64,000 bases of DNA from assembly GCA_903844135.1 (NCBI GenBank), contig CAIMSN010000003.1:1-64000 (forward strand). The letters are read 5' to 3'. The stretch comes from an uncultured Rhodospirillales bacterium (GTDB lineage: Bacteria; Pseudomonadota; Alphaproteobacteria; Acetobacterales; Acetobacteraceae). The position numbers were made by a program, and so were the translations under genes. This document shows, in pieces, positions 39,514 through 48,071 of this stretch; the first letter of the stretch is position 1, and each line of letters begins with the position of its first letter. Under the pieces are notes generated by a model. That model saw only the letters and a list, made by a program, of their open reading frames with translations, was not told the DNA's origin and did not search any database.

Positions 39514-40643
39514 CGCGCAGCATCGCCTTCCTCGACCTGAAGGCGCAGCAGGCCAGGATCGCCCCTGCGCTCAGGGCCAGGCTGGAGACCGTGCTCGGCC
39601 ATTGCCAGTTCGTGCTCGGGCCCGAGGTGGGCGAGCTGGAGGGGCGGCTGGCGTCGTTCTGCGGCGCCGGGCATTGCGTGGCGCTCAGCTCCGGCACCGA
39701 CGCGCTGCAGATCGCGATGATGGCGGAGGGCATCGGTCCGGGCGATGCGGTGTTCCTGCCCGCCTTCACCTACACCGCCACCGCCGAGGTGCCGCTGGTG
39801 CTGGGGGCGACGCCGATCTTCGTCGATGTCGATCCGCGCAGCTTCCAGATCGACGTCGCGCATCTCGAGGCCAGGATCGAAGCGGTGCGCGCCGCCGGCA
39901 GCCTGCGTCCAGCGGCGATCGTCGGCGTCGACCTGTTCGGCCAGCCGGCGGACTGGCCGGCGCTGCGCCGGATCGCCGGCGAGAACGGCCTGTTCCTGCT
40001 CGACGATTGCGCGCAGAGCTTCGGCGGATCGCTGTGCGGCGCCCGTCTCGGACGCGAGGCCGACGCCACCGCGATCAGCTTCTTCCCGTCCAAGCCGCTC
40101 GGCGGCTACGGCGATGGCGGGGCGCTGCTGACCGACGATGCCGACCGGGCCCGGCTGTATCGCAGCCTGCGCTCGCACGGCGAGGGCGAGACCCGCTACG
40201 AGGTGCTGCGCACCGGCATGAACGGCCGCCTCGACACGCTGCAGGCGGCGGTTCTGCTGGCCAAGCTGGACGTGTTCGAGGCCGAGCTGGCGCGTCGGGC
40301 GCAGATCGCGCTGGCCTACGATCGCGGCCTGTCCGCACTGCTGGACGTGCCGGCGCGGGTGCCGGACAGCGTCAGCGCCTGGGCGGTCTATGCGGTGCTG
40401 CTGCCGGATGCGGCGCGACGCGACGCGCTGCAGGCCGGCCTGCGGGAGCGGGGCGTGCCGACGGCGATCTATTATCCGCGGCCGCTGCATCTGCAGCCGG
40501 CCTACCGTCCGCATCATGACGGCGTCGTCCTGCCGGTGTCGGAAGATCTGGCCACGCGCATCCTGGCGCTGCCGATCCAGCCGGAGCTCCAGGACGACGA
40601 GGTCGCCTACGTGATCGAGCAGGTGCGGGCGGTGCTCGCGTAA
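39510..40643 (+). CDS. DegT/DnrJ/EryC1 sugar aminotransferase
   Basis: The 377-aa PLP enzyme has the internal-aldimine Lys at K195 (SFFPSKPLGGYGDGG), the PLP-ring Asp in LLDDCAQSFGG (165-166), and the substrate region ALSSGTDALQIAMMAEGIGPGDAV. These are typical of WbpE/PglE-type UDP-4-keto sugar aminotransferases. It overlaps the dehydratase gene (ATGA), so the pair acts in sequence to make a UDP-4-amino-sugar for a surface polysaccharide. The GGDEF gene lies 8 bp from its stop on the other strand. Confidence 0.93.
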   Translation: MTRSIAFLDLKAQQARIAPALRARLETVLGHCQFVLGPEVGELEGRLASFCGAGHCVALSSGTDALQIAMMAEGIGPGDAVFLPAFTYTATAEVPLVLGATPIFVDVDPRSFQIDVAHLEARIEAVRAAGSLRPAAIVGVDLFGQPADWPALRRIAGENGLFLLDDCAQSFGGSLCGARLGREADATAISFFPSKPLGGYGDGGALLTDDADRARLYRSLRSHGEGETRYEVLRTGMNGRLDTLQAAVLLAKLDVFEAELARRAQIALAYDRGLSALLDVPARVPDSVSAWAVYAVLLPDAARRDALQAGLRERGVPTAIYYPRPLHLQPAYRPHHDGVVLPVSEDLATRILALPIQPELQDDEVAYVIEQVRAVLA

Positions 40644-40651
40644 GCCGGAGG

Positions 40652-41830
40652 TCAGAGCGCGCCGGGGCGGGTCCGGTCGGTCGCGGTCTCGGAGAGCGCG
40701 TCCTCCATCACCACCCGGTTCCGGCCGAGCCGCTTGGCGCGATAAAGAGCGCGGTCCGCGAGCGCCATCTGGTCGCTCAGATTGACGACGCCGCCTCTGG
40801 CGATGGCGATGCCGACGCTGACCGTGGTGCCGCAGCCGAGCGCCTGCTCGGAATCGGCGAAGGCGGTGCGCACCTGTTCGGCGCGGGTGCGGATCTCCAG
40901 CCGGTCCTGGCCGCAGAGCGCGGCTGCGAACTCCTCGCCGCCGACCCGGCCGAGGACGGCGTCGCCGCCGAGGATGTGTCGCAGGATCTGCGCGAAGCGC
41001 TGGATCGTCGCGTCGCCCGCGGCATGGCCGAGCGTGTCGTTGATCCGCTTGAAATGGTCGATGTCGAACAGCACCAGGGTGCGCTCCGGCATCGCCTCGG
41101 CCTTGCGCCAGAAGCCGCGCCGGTTGAGCAGCCGGCTCAGCTCGTCGCGCAGCGCCAGCCTGCGCTCGCGCCTGGTCTCCATGTCGAGCGCGGTGATCAT
41201 CGCCAGGCCGGGCCACAGGATGGTGCGCGAGAAGACGGCGACCATAAGCGTCAGTTCGGTCCGCGCACCGACCATCAGCACGTGCGGCCACACCAGGCTG
41301 ATGGCGGAGAGGCAGGTCATCAGCGGGTGCAGCGCGACCAGGCCGATCATGCATTGGTGCGCCAGCGACCGGTGGCGCACCCGCAGCAGCGCCGCCAGGC
41401 ACGCCAGCGCCAGCAGGTCGTCGAGCACGAAAGCGAACACCATATCGGCCAGCATGTCGCCCGGCGGCGGACCGTACCGGGCCGTCGGCAATCCCGACGA
41501 GAGCCACCGCGCCAGGCAGAAGCCGAGCCAGACGAGCGGGGCGGCGGCGACCCAGCGCAGGCTGCGGCGCTGTCCGACCAGATCGGCGATGGCCAGCCAG
41601 TACAGGCTGAAAGCCAGGAGACTGCCGGCGATCGCCGCGAGCCGCACCGGCGCCGCTGTCGAGAAAGCCAGCCAGGGCAGGCAGAGCCCGGTTACGAGGG
41701 AGGCGACCGCGAGCAACCGCATGGCACGGCTGCGCAACTGCAGCGCCGCGACGGTGCACAAGGCGGCGACCAGCAGCGGCACCAGCATCGGGGGAAGGAC
41801 GGTCAGAAACGCCGGCGGGATCGTGTCCAT
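40652..41830 (-). CDS. Membrane diguanylate cyclase (GGDEF domain)
   Basis: The 392-aa protein has about seven N-terminal hydrophobic segments (10-215) and a C-terminal GGDEF domain. The active-site loop reads GGEEF (297-301), with VLFDIDHFKRINDTLGHAAGDA upstream, so synthesis of cyclic di-GMP is expected. There is no RxxD inhibitory site five residues before GGEEF, so product inhibition of the usual kind is not predicted. It is convergent with the DegT gene beside a polysaccharide cluster, consistent with control of matrix or surface polymer. Confidence 0.93.
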   Translation of the reverse strand: MDTIPPAFLTVLPPMLVPLLVAALCTVAALQLRSRAMRLLAVASLVTGLCLPWLAFSTAAPVRLAAIAGSLLAFSLYWLAIADLVGQRRSLRWVAAAPLVWLGFCLARWLSSGLPTARYGPPPGDMLADMVFAFVLDDLLALACLAALLRVRHRSLAHQCMIGLVALHPLMTCLSAISLVWPHVLMVGARTELTLMVAVFSRTILWPGLAMITALDMETRRERRLALRDELSRLLNRRGFWRKAEAMPERTLVLFDIDHFKRINDTLGHAAGDATIQRFAQILRHILGGDAVLGRVGGEEFAAALCGQDRLEIRTRAEQVRTAFADSEQALGCGTTVSVGIAIARGGVVNLSDQMALADRALYRAKRLGRNRVVMEDALSETATDRTRPGAL

Positions 41831-42103
41831 CGCCGTCTTTCTAGCCGACCCGCCTCGTCCCGCGACAGTGTGTTCGTCGCGCAAACGTAATGTTGATGAC
41901 CCTCGACCGGACCATGGCGGGTGATCGTTCGATCGCGCGCCGCGGGCCAGCCGCGGCCTCATCGTCGGCCGCCGCGTTTTCGAGGCAGCCCTGGGAGCGG
42001 TGCCTGAGCCGCCGGGCCGCATCCGCGCTTGTCCTCTCCGGGCGGTTCCCGCTAAGCCTTGCTGCGATGCGGCGCGGCTCGCGGCCGATCGGGGAACAGC
42101 GAC

Positions 42104-42568
42104 ATGGATCAACGCCGCGGCAGGGCTGCCGGACCGATCGGAGCGTATGGGCGGACGTTCGGACTGGCGCTGACGCTGATGGTCGCCGGCCGGGCCGCGG
42201 CACAGGCCCAGACCCAGACCCAGGCCCAGACCCAGGCCCAGACCCAGGACCAGACCCAGGGCCAGACCGACACCCAGAGCCCGGCTCAGGCCCGGACCAC
42301 CGCGCCGCCGTCGATGGCGGGCTCGAACGAGAACCTGACCGTGCTGGGCCATGCGCACCGGTTTCAGCCGGCGCCGATGCCGGGTCCGGAGATGGGACCG
42401 CCGCCGGACAAGCCGGCGCCGCATCTCGGCCGCTACAAGATCTCCGGCGACCAGACCAAGAAGGACGGCTACGACGCCCAGACCGGCGCCTATATCGCCC
42501 CGTTCGGCAGCGCCTATACCAATGCCGGTCCCGTCGCCGACGGGCTGGCATCGCGCTTCCAGCACTGA
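42104..42568 (+). CDS. Secreted protein with Ala-Gln-Thr-Gln repeats, unknown
   Basis: The 154-aa precursor (ATG at 42104) has a signal peptide (FGLALTLMVAGRAAAQ). A low-complexity run of Gln/Thr/Ala repeats follows (residues about 33-60: AQTQTQAQTQAQTQDQTQGQ), then a conserved-looking tail (HLGRYKISGDQTKKDGYDAQTGAYIAP). The repeats are encoded by near-identical CAGACC/CAGGCC hexamers, a slippage-prone tract. No family assigned. The intergenic region before it (41831-42103) is divergent to the GGDEF gene and shows nothing else I can name. Confidence 0.65.
   Translation: MDQRRGRAAGPIGAYGRTFGLALTLMVAGRAAAQAQTQTQAQTQAQTQDQTQGQTDTQSPAQARTTAPPSMAGSNENLTVLGHAHRFQPAPMPGPEMGPPPDKPAPHLGRYKISGDQTKKDGYDAQTGAYIAPFGSAYTNAGPVADGLASRFQH
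42201..42280 (+). repeat. Hexamer-based Gln/Thr tandem repeat
   Basis: About ten tandem copies of CAGACC / CAGGCC units encode the AQTQ repeat of the secreted protein. It is imperfect (CAGGAC, CAGGGC variants near the 3' end) and could expand or contract in length between strains. Confidence 0.8.
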
Positions 42569-42739
42569 CGCCGGAGACCGCCTCGGAACCGGATCCGCCG
42601 GCGATCCGACGCGGAGGTCCGGAGCTGGCGTGAGCTCACGGCCTCAAGACCGCTCCGCTCCGAGACAAGAGCCGGTTCGTGCCCAGCCAAGACCGGCGGA
42701 TCGCCGGTTCCTACCCTTCCGACGACGCATTGTGTCGAG

Positions 42740-43948
42740 ATGGGAATGCCGGGAATGTCGCGATCCATTCTGACCGACGAGCTGTTCGAGAGCTTTTCCA
42801 GCTCCATCCTGCCGTCGGCGGACGCGGAATCGCTGCCGCCGGCCTGCTACGTGGACGAGGAGTTCTTCCGCTTCGAGAAGCAGGCCCTGTTCTATCGCGA
42901 ATGGCTCTGCGTCGGCCGCGAATCCTGGGTGCGCGAATCCGGCGACTACTTCACCTCGCGGCATGTCGGCGAACCGATCGTGGTGACCAGGACCCGCGAC
43001 GGAGAGGTCGCGGCGATGTCGGCGGTCTGCCAGCATCGCGGCATGGTGGTCGCCGAGGGGTACGGCAACGTCAAGTCTCTGCTCTGCCCCTATCACCACT
43101 GGGTCTATTCCCTGAGCGGGGAGCTGGTCGGCGCCCCGGAGATGGGCCGCACCTGCAATTTCGACAAGGCCGACCACGGGCTGCCACGGCTGCGGGTGGA
43201 GATCTGGCACGGATTCGTGTTCATCAACTTCGATCCCGACGCCGCGCCGCTGGCGCCGCGCCTGGTCGCGCTCGAGGATGTCGTCGCCAACTACGATCTG
43301 GCCGGCCTGGACGGTCCGCGCCCGGGCCCGCCGACCCGGTTCAACTGGAACTGGAAGGTGATGCTCGAGAACAACAATGACGGCTACCACGCCAACCGTC
43401 TGCATCACGGTCCGCTGCACGATTGCGTGCCCAGCAGGCTGGCGGAGTTTCCAGAGCTACCGGACGATACCGGCGGCTATTACCGCACCAACGGCTCGAC
43501 CCATCCCAATGCCAGCTTCAACCCGACCCAGAAGGCGATGCTGCCGATCTTTCCGCGCCTGACCGAACAGGAGCAGGGCAGGGTGGCGTTCGTGAACATC
43601 CCGCCGAGCTTCTCGCTGGTGATGAACACCGACATGGTGCTGTTCATGATCATGCAGGCCGAGGACGCCGACCATCATTCGCTGGACATGGGCACCCTGG
43701 TCGCCCCCGAGGCGTTGCGCGACCCGATGTTCGACCGGCTGCTGAGATTCAACCAGGAGTCGGTCAACGAGATCGTGCAGCAGGACCTGCATGTCGACGC
43801 GCTGGTGCAGCAGGGGCTGAAATCGAAGTTCGCCCCGCGTGGCCGCTATTCCTGGCAGGAGGGCGCGCAGCGGCAATTCAATCTCTGGCTAGTGGACCGC
43901 TACCGGCGCGGCTGGCAGGCGCTCAGGCCGCGCGGCGATACGGTCTGA
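42740..43948 (+). CDS. Rieske [2Fe-2S] aromatic/heterocycle-hydroxylating oxygenase, alpha subunit
   Basis: The 402-aa protein has a Rieske domain with C97-x-H99 (CQHRG) and C116-x2-H119 (CPYHHW), then a catalytic domain with the mononuclear iron site D214, H217 and H222 (NNNDGYHANRLHHG). It should oxygenate a substrate with O2 and an external reductase that is not visible nearby. The start is uncertain: ATGs at 42740, 42746 and 42755 are in frame. A VOC-family gene follows by 13 bp. It heads the accessory catabolic region, but the substrate is unknown. Confidence 0.92.
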   Translation: MGMPGMSRSILTDELFESFSSSILPSADAESLPPACYVDEEFFRFEKQALFYREWLCVGRESWVRESGDYFTSRHVGEPIVVTRTRDGEVAAMSAVCQHRGMVVAEGYGNVKSLLCPYHHWVYSLSGELVGAPEMGRTCNFDKADHGLPRLRVEIWHGFVFINFDPDAAPLAPRLVALEDVVANYDLAGLDGPRPGPPTRFNWNWKVMLENNNDGYHANRLHHGPLHDCVPSRLAEFPELPDDTGGYYRTNGSTHPNASFNPTQKAMLPIFPRLTEQEQGRVAFVNIPPSFSLVMNTDMVLFMIMQAEDADHHSLDMGTLVAPEALRDPMFDRLLRFNQESVNEIVQQDLHVDALVQQGLKSKFAPRGRYSWQEGAQRQFNLWLVDRYRRGWQALRPRGDTV

Positions 43949-43961
43949 CGGAGCCGATGCG

Positions 43962-44450
43962 ATGCAACCGAACACGCTGATCTTCGTCGACCTGGCCTCG
44001 GACGATCCAGAGGCCGCCGGTCGCTTCTATGCCGAGGTGTTCGGCTGGCACGACGATCCGAGACCGGCCGGGCTGTATCACCGCATGGTGCCGGGCGGCA
44101 CGTTCGCCAATCCGGACGGCACGCTGAGCGCGGTCGGCAACCTGCATCTCGGCATCTTCCACGCCGGCAACGCGCGGCCGCATCCCGATGCCGGCGGCGT
44201 CGAACCCAGGCGGTTGAGCGAGGCCGGCCGCAAGCCGCGGATCTGGATCCTGATTGGCGACGGAAACAGCGCCGAGGACATCATCGCACGCGCACTGGAC
44301 CGCGGCGCCGCCCTGCTGTGGCGGAACCATTACTGGTCGGAATTCAACGGCACCAACCACGCCTTCCGCGACCCCTGGGGCAACGAGATCGTGCTCTGGG
44401 GAAAAGCCGGATCTCCGCCCGAAATACCCGAAACCTTCACCAGAGAATAA
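43962..44450 (+). CDS. VOC superfamily (glyoxalase/extradiol-type) protein
   Basis: The 162-aa protein shows the VOC fold pattern: NTLIFVDLASDDPEAAGRFYAEVFGW at the N-terminus and NHAFRDPWGNEIVLWGK at the C-terminus, with a metal-ligand-like region (GNLHLGIFHAG, H-rich). It could be an isomerase, lyase or binding protein. It is probably cotranscribed with the Rieske gene (13-bp gap). Two hairpins follow the stop, before the convergent TauD gene. Confidence 0.8.
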   Translation: MQPNTLIFVDLASDDPEAAGRFYAEVFGWHDDPRPAGLYHRMVPGGTFANPDGTLSAVGNLHLGIFHAGNARPHPDAGGVEPRRLSEAGRKPRIWILIGDGNSAEDIIARALDRGAALLWRNHYWSEFNGTNHAFRDPWGNEIVLWGKAGSPPEIPETFTRE

Positions 44451-44465
44451 AGCCCGTTCCGGGAT

Positions 44466-44486
44466 CCAAGGGCCCGAGGCCCTTGG
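44466..44486. terminator. Bidirectional terminator-like hairpin 1
   Basis: Perfect 9-bp stem, CCAAGGGCC and GGCCCTTGG around a CGA loop. It lies between the convergent VOC and TauD genes, 15 bp after the VOC stop, and could end transcription in both directions. Confidence 0.7.
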
Positions 44487-44491
44487 CAGGT

Positions 44492-44508
44492 CGAGGACAG
44501 CGTCCTCG
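44492..44508. terminator. Bidirectional terminator-like hairpin 2
   Basis: A second 7-bp stem (CGAGGAC with GTCCTCG, loop AGC) follows hairpin 1 by 5 bp and ends 2 bp before the TauD stop. The paired-hairpin layout resembles termination regions seen in acetic acid bacteria. Confidence 0.6.
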
Positions 44509-44510
44509 CC

Positions 44511-45353
44511 TTACCGTCCCCGGACCGCATCATCGAGCATCCAAGTCCTGTGCACGTGCCGCACATATCTCGTCTTGTCGAACGGCGTTCCGGTATGCAG
44601 CGTGCAGCGATTGTCCCACACCAGCACGTCACCGGCCTGCCATTTGTGGCGGAACACGAACCGCTCCTGCGTCACATACGCCATCAGCTCCGCGAGCAGC
44701 TCGAGCCCCTCGGGGTTGGGCATGCCGACGATGCCGCGCGTGGTGCCGGAGCTCACCCACAAAGCGCGCCTTCCATCCACCGGATGCGCCCGCACCAGCG
44801 GGTGCACGACGTCCGGGAAGCGATCGTCGCCGGGCGCGACATCGGCCTTGAGCAGCTCCATCAGGGCGCGCCAGCTATGCTGCACCTGGAGCCCGTCCAG
44901 CGCCGCCTGTCGCTCCGGCGGCAGGGCGGCGAAGGCGGCGACCAGATCGGCGAACAGCGTGTCGGAGCCTTCCGGCGGCACCTCCATCGCATAGAGCATC
45001 GTGCACATCACCGGATTCGCGAGGTACGAGCTGTCGGTGTGCCAGCCCTGGCCGGCATCGACGTCGCCGATCGTGCGGCCGTTCTCGACCTTGTTGGACA
45101 GCACGAAGATTTCCGGAATGCCGGGGTAGGTGTATTCGCGGCGCTCGTTGGTTTCCGGTGTGCCGAATGCGCGCGAGAACGCCATCTGCTGTGATGGCGT
45201 CAGCGTCTGGCCGCGCAGCAGCAGCACGCCATGGCGATGGAACACGTCCACCACCGCGCGATGGATGCCGGTTCCGCAGGTGGCCAGGTCGACGCCGCGC
45301 ACCTCGGCGCCGAAGCCGTTGCTGAGCGGGTGGACGTCGAGTTCGATCGCCAT
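44511..45353 (-). CDS. TauD/TfdA family Fe(II)/2-oxoglutarate dioxygenase (copy 1)
   Basis: The 280-aa enzyme starts at the ATG at 45353. The 2-His-1-Asp facial triad is visible: H105 and D107 (GQGWHTDSSY) and H253 (NRCTLHTGT), with the 2-oxoglutarate-binding Arg in RYVRHVHRTW. Family members hydroxylate taurine, 2,4-D, alkyl sulfates or other small organic acids; the substrate here cannot be told. It is upstream of the MFS gene on the same strand (58 bp), so the two may form an operon. A second TauD-type enzyme is at 53846. Confidence 0.93.
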   Translation of the reverse strand: MAIELDVHPLSNGFGAEVRGVDLATCGTGIHRAVVDVFHRHGVLLLRGQTLTPSQQMAFSRAFGTPETNERREYTYPGIPEIFVLSNKVENGRTIGDVDAGQGWHTDSSYLANPVMCTMLYAMEVPPEGSDTLFADLVAAFAALPPERQAALDGLQVQHSWRALMELLKADVAPGDDRFPDVVHPLVRAHPVDGRRALWVSSGTTRGIVGMPNPEGLELLAELMAYVTQERFVFRHKWQAGDVLVWDNRCTLHTGTPFDKTRYVRHVHRTWMLDDAVRGR

Positions 45354-45411
45354 GTGGGTGGTCTCCTTCCGGTGCAGTATCGGAGAGCGATGCGGGTCCG
45401 GTCTTTGCCGG

Positions 45412-46656
45412 TCACGCCTGGGAAGTTGCCAGAGCGACCGAAGCCGGCGCGCGGTGCGGCGCGCGCAGGCGTATCGACCAGGCGGCGATCGCCAGCAGCA
45501 CCACCGCGCAGCCATAGAACGAGGTGTCGAACCGTCCGGTCGCGTCGGCGACCCAGCCGGCCAGCGCCGGTCCGACCACCGAGACGATCGAGAAGAGCTG
45601 GTTGGCGCCCATGATGCGGGCGAAGTTGGTGCCGCCGTAATAGGCGTCGATCGCCAGCGTGGTGCCGATCATCACGGTGCCGTAGCCGCCGCCGACGCCG
45701 ATCGCGAACAGCACCAGCGCCGGCATCGAGACCGAGCCGGCGAGCGCCACCAGGCCCACCGCCTGCGACAGCAGCCCGAGCGTCAGCAGGGCACGCACGC
45801 CGACTCGGCCGGCGATCCCGCCCATCAGCAGCGGAAAGGCGGCGTGACCTGCCGACTGGATGCTGAAGGTGAGCACGGCGATGCCGAGGCCGACGCCGTG
45901 CAGCGTGAGATAGGACATGGTGAAGGCGTTCAGCGTCGACGACACCAGGTAGGTCGCGGAGATGGCGCAGCCGACCGCGTAGAATTGCGGCGTGCGCAGC
46001 GCCGCGCGCAGACTGCTGCCGGGCGATGCGTCACCGACCGGCTGCTCGTCGCCGGGCTCGGCGATCAGGCGGATGGCGATGCTGCCGGCCACCGCCATCA
46101 GCGCCGCCATGAACCACCAATAGTCGCGCCACCCGCCGAACAGGCGGATCGTGCCTTCGACGATGCCGGGCCAGGTCGCGCCGCCGACGCCGCCGCAGCC
46201 GAGATAGGCGCCGAACATCAGCGGCCGCTGCGGCGCCGGCGCCGCGCCGAGCAGATGCAGCGCCGGCACTGCGCCGGCCAGGGCGAATCCCACCCCCAGC
46301 AGCAGCGCGCCGGCGAAATATCCGCTCGCGTCGTGGCAGGTCGCCAGCACTGCATAGGCCAGCACGAGGGCGGTCACGCCGCTTCCGATCGCCAGGCGTG
46401 CGCCGAGGCGCCGGATCAGCAGGCCCGGCAGAACGCTGCACAGCCCCGCCGCCAGCGCCAGCACGGTGAAGCCGGAACCGGCCTGGGTCCAGCTCAACCC
46501 CAGGCTGGGGATCATGTGCGGCAGCACCACGCCCAGCGAGGCGAAGCTCGATCCCATGATCATGACGTACAGCAGGCCGAGTGCCACCAGCATCGGCAGC
46601 ATGCGTCCGGCCGCTGGCGGATCGTCCAGGAGTCGGGTGCGGGCGGCGTCGCTCAT
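45412..46656 (-). CDS. MFS transporter (copy A of a tandem pair)
   Basis: This 414-aa protein has about 12 transmembrane segments and a monocarboxylate-like N-terminus (LGVVLPHMIPSLGLSWTQAGSGFTVLALAAGL). It overlaps the amidohydrolase stop by 4 bp (ATGA). A related MFS (48068-49318) lies on the other side of the amidohydrolase, with the same SLGVVL..WTQAG / WSMTQAG pattern, so the two may be duplicates. Substrate import for the amidohydrolase is the likely role. Confidence 0.88.
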   Translation of the reverse strand: MSDAARTRLLDDPPAAGRMLPMLVALGLLYVMIMGSSFASLGVVLPHMIPSLGLSWTQAGSGFTVLALAAGLCSVLPGLLIRRLGARLAIGSGVTALVLAYAVLATCHDASGYFAGALLLGVGFALAGAVPALHLLGAAPAPQRPLMFGAYLGCGGVGGATWPGIVEGTIRLFGGWRDYWWFMAALMAVAGSIAIRLIAEPGDEQPVGDASPGSSLRAALRTPQFYAVGCAISATYLVSSTLNAFTMSYLTLHGVGLGIAVLTFSIQSAGHAAFPLLMGGIAGRVGVRALLTLGLLSQAVGLVALAGSVSMPALVLFAIGVGGGYGTVMIGTTLAIDAYYGGTNFARIMGANQLFSIVSVVGPALAGWVADATGRFDTSFYGCAVVLLAIAAWSIRLRAPHRAPASVALATSQA

Positions 46657-48071
46657 GTCACAGGCCAGCGTGTGCGCAGGGTCAGGCCGGAGCGGGCCAG
46701 GATCGCCTCGCCCGCTCTCTGCGCTTCGGCGAGCAGCCGGTCCTCGTCGATCGTGGTGCAGCGATAATTCTCCACTACCCGCACGCCATCGACCCAGACG
46801 CTGTGCACGCCGCGACCGTCGGCGGACCAGACGAGCTGGTTGATCACGTTGAACAGCGGTCGCCATTCCGGACGATGGGTGTCGTGGGCGACGAAGTCGG
46901 CCTTCTTGCCGGGTTCCAGGGAGCCGATCGCGTGCTCGAGCTGCAGCGCGCGGGCACCGTTCAGCGTCGCGCATTCGTAGGCCTGTTCGGCCGGGAACAG
47001 GCGCGGATCCTGTCGTGCGTCCTTGTAGAGCCCGGCGAGCAGATGCGTGGCGCGCATCATGTCGTGGAAGTTGCTGTCGTTGTTGCCGTCGGTGCCGAGG
47101 GTCAGCGTGACGCCCCGGGCCTGCATCTCCGGGAAACGGCCGACCGCGCCGGCCCCATAGGCGCCCCTGAGCGCGGTGGTGACGCAGTGCGAGACGCAGC
47201 CGCGCGCCGCGGCCAGCAGCGCCACCTCGTCGGTATCCAGATGCACCGCATGGGTCAGCACGACGTTCGGACCCAGCACGCCCAGTTCCGAAAGATGCCG
47301 CAGCGGCCGATGGCCGTAGCGGGCCAGGAACCAGTCGGGATCGTTCGTCGCCGGGCTCATATGCGCCGCCACGCCGACCCCGTTGCGGTCGGCCAGCGCC
47401 TTGGCGGCCTGCCACAGCGTGTCGCTGCAGGTCATGTGGCCGACGATCACCGGCCAGGCCGCCACCCGCTGTCCCGCGCCGGCCGGGTAGCGCGACAGCT
47501 CGTCCTCGAGCAGCGAGACGGTCTCGTCGGTGAGTGCGCCGGGATAAGTCTGCGTCGCCGGATCGAAATCCCAGGCCCACTGGCCGACGCGGGCGCGGAT
47601 ACCGATCTCGCCCAGCCCGTCCATCACCGGATCGAGGAAGCGCACCGTTCCGGCCTCCAGGACGCTGGTGGTGCCGCTGCGCAGCATCTCCAGCGCCGCC
47701 ATCTGCGCCGACAGGCGCTCGTCGGCCTCGGTATGCGCCATGTGCGCCGGCACCAGCCAGCCGAACACCAGCTCCTCCCAGCCGAGATCGTCCGGCGCCA
47801 GGCCGCGCGTCAGCGGCTCGCCGGTGATGTGGACATGGGTGTTGACCAGGCCGGGGGTGATGACGAACCGGCTGCCGTCGATCAGGGTCCGTGCCTGGAA
47901 TCGCGCGCGGAGATCGTGCGACTTGCCGACCGCGACGATGCTGTCGCCCTGCACCGCGATCGCGCCGTCGCAGATGATCCGGCGCTGCGCATCCATCGTC
48001 ACCAGAAGGGTGTCGGTGATCAGCAGGTCGATCGTCGTCGGCGGCGGCGGCCCGTCGACGGAGGCGCTCAT
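46653..48071 (-). CDS. Amidohydrolase (AtzA/TrzN/SsnA-like, metal-dependent), copy 1
   Basis: The 472-aa enzyme is of the ATZ/TRZ/cytosine deaminase type. The HxH metal motif is H79 and H81 (NTHVHIT). Further metal or catalytic residues are in AAHMSPA, VLTHAVH and LGTDGNNDS. It lies between two MFS genes, joined by ATGA overlaps on both sides. It closely resembles the amidohydrolase at 52377, including the C-terminal RPEWRPL...NQLVW..GVHSVWVDG.RVVE.YRCTTIDE block. It probably removes an amino, halide or similar group from a heterocycle. Confidence 0.9.
   Translation of the reverse strand: MSASVDGPPPPTTIDLLITDTLLVTMDAQRRIICDGAIAVQGDSIVAVGKSHDLRARFQARTLIDGSRFVITPGLVNTHVHITGEPLTRGLAPDDLGWEELVFGWLVPAHMAHTEADERLSAQMAALEMLRSGTTSVLEAGTVRFLDPVMDGLGEIGIRARVGQWAWDFDPATQTYPGALTDETVSLLEDELSRYPAGAGQRVAAWPVIVGHMTCSDTLWQAAKALADRNGVGVAAHMSPATNDPDWFLARYGHRPLRHLSELGVLGPNVVLTHAVHLDTDEVALLAAARGCVSHCVTTALRGAYGAGAVGRFPEMQARGVTLTLGTDGNNDSNFHDMMRATHLLAGLYKDARQDPRLFPAEQAYECATLNGARALQLEHAIGSLEPGKKADFVAHDTHRPEWRPLFNVINQLVWSADGRGVHSVWVDGVRVVENYRCTTIDEDRLLAEAQRAGEAILARSGLTLRTRWPVT

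Noticed and set aside
42201-42280. Tandem repeats considered as a CRISPR array
   Set aside because: Units are six bases, in frame and coding; there are no spacers.
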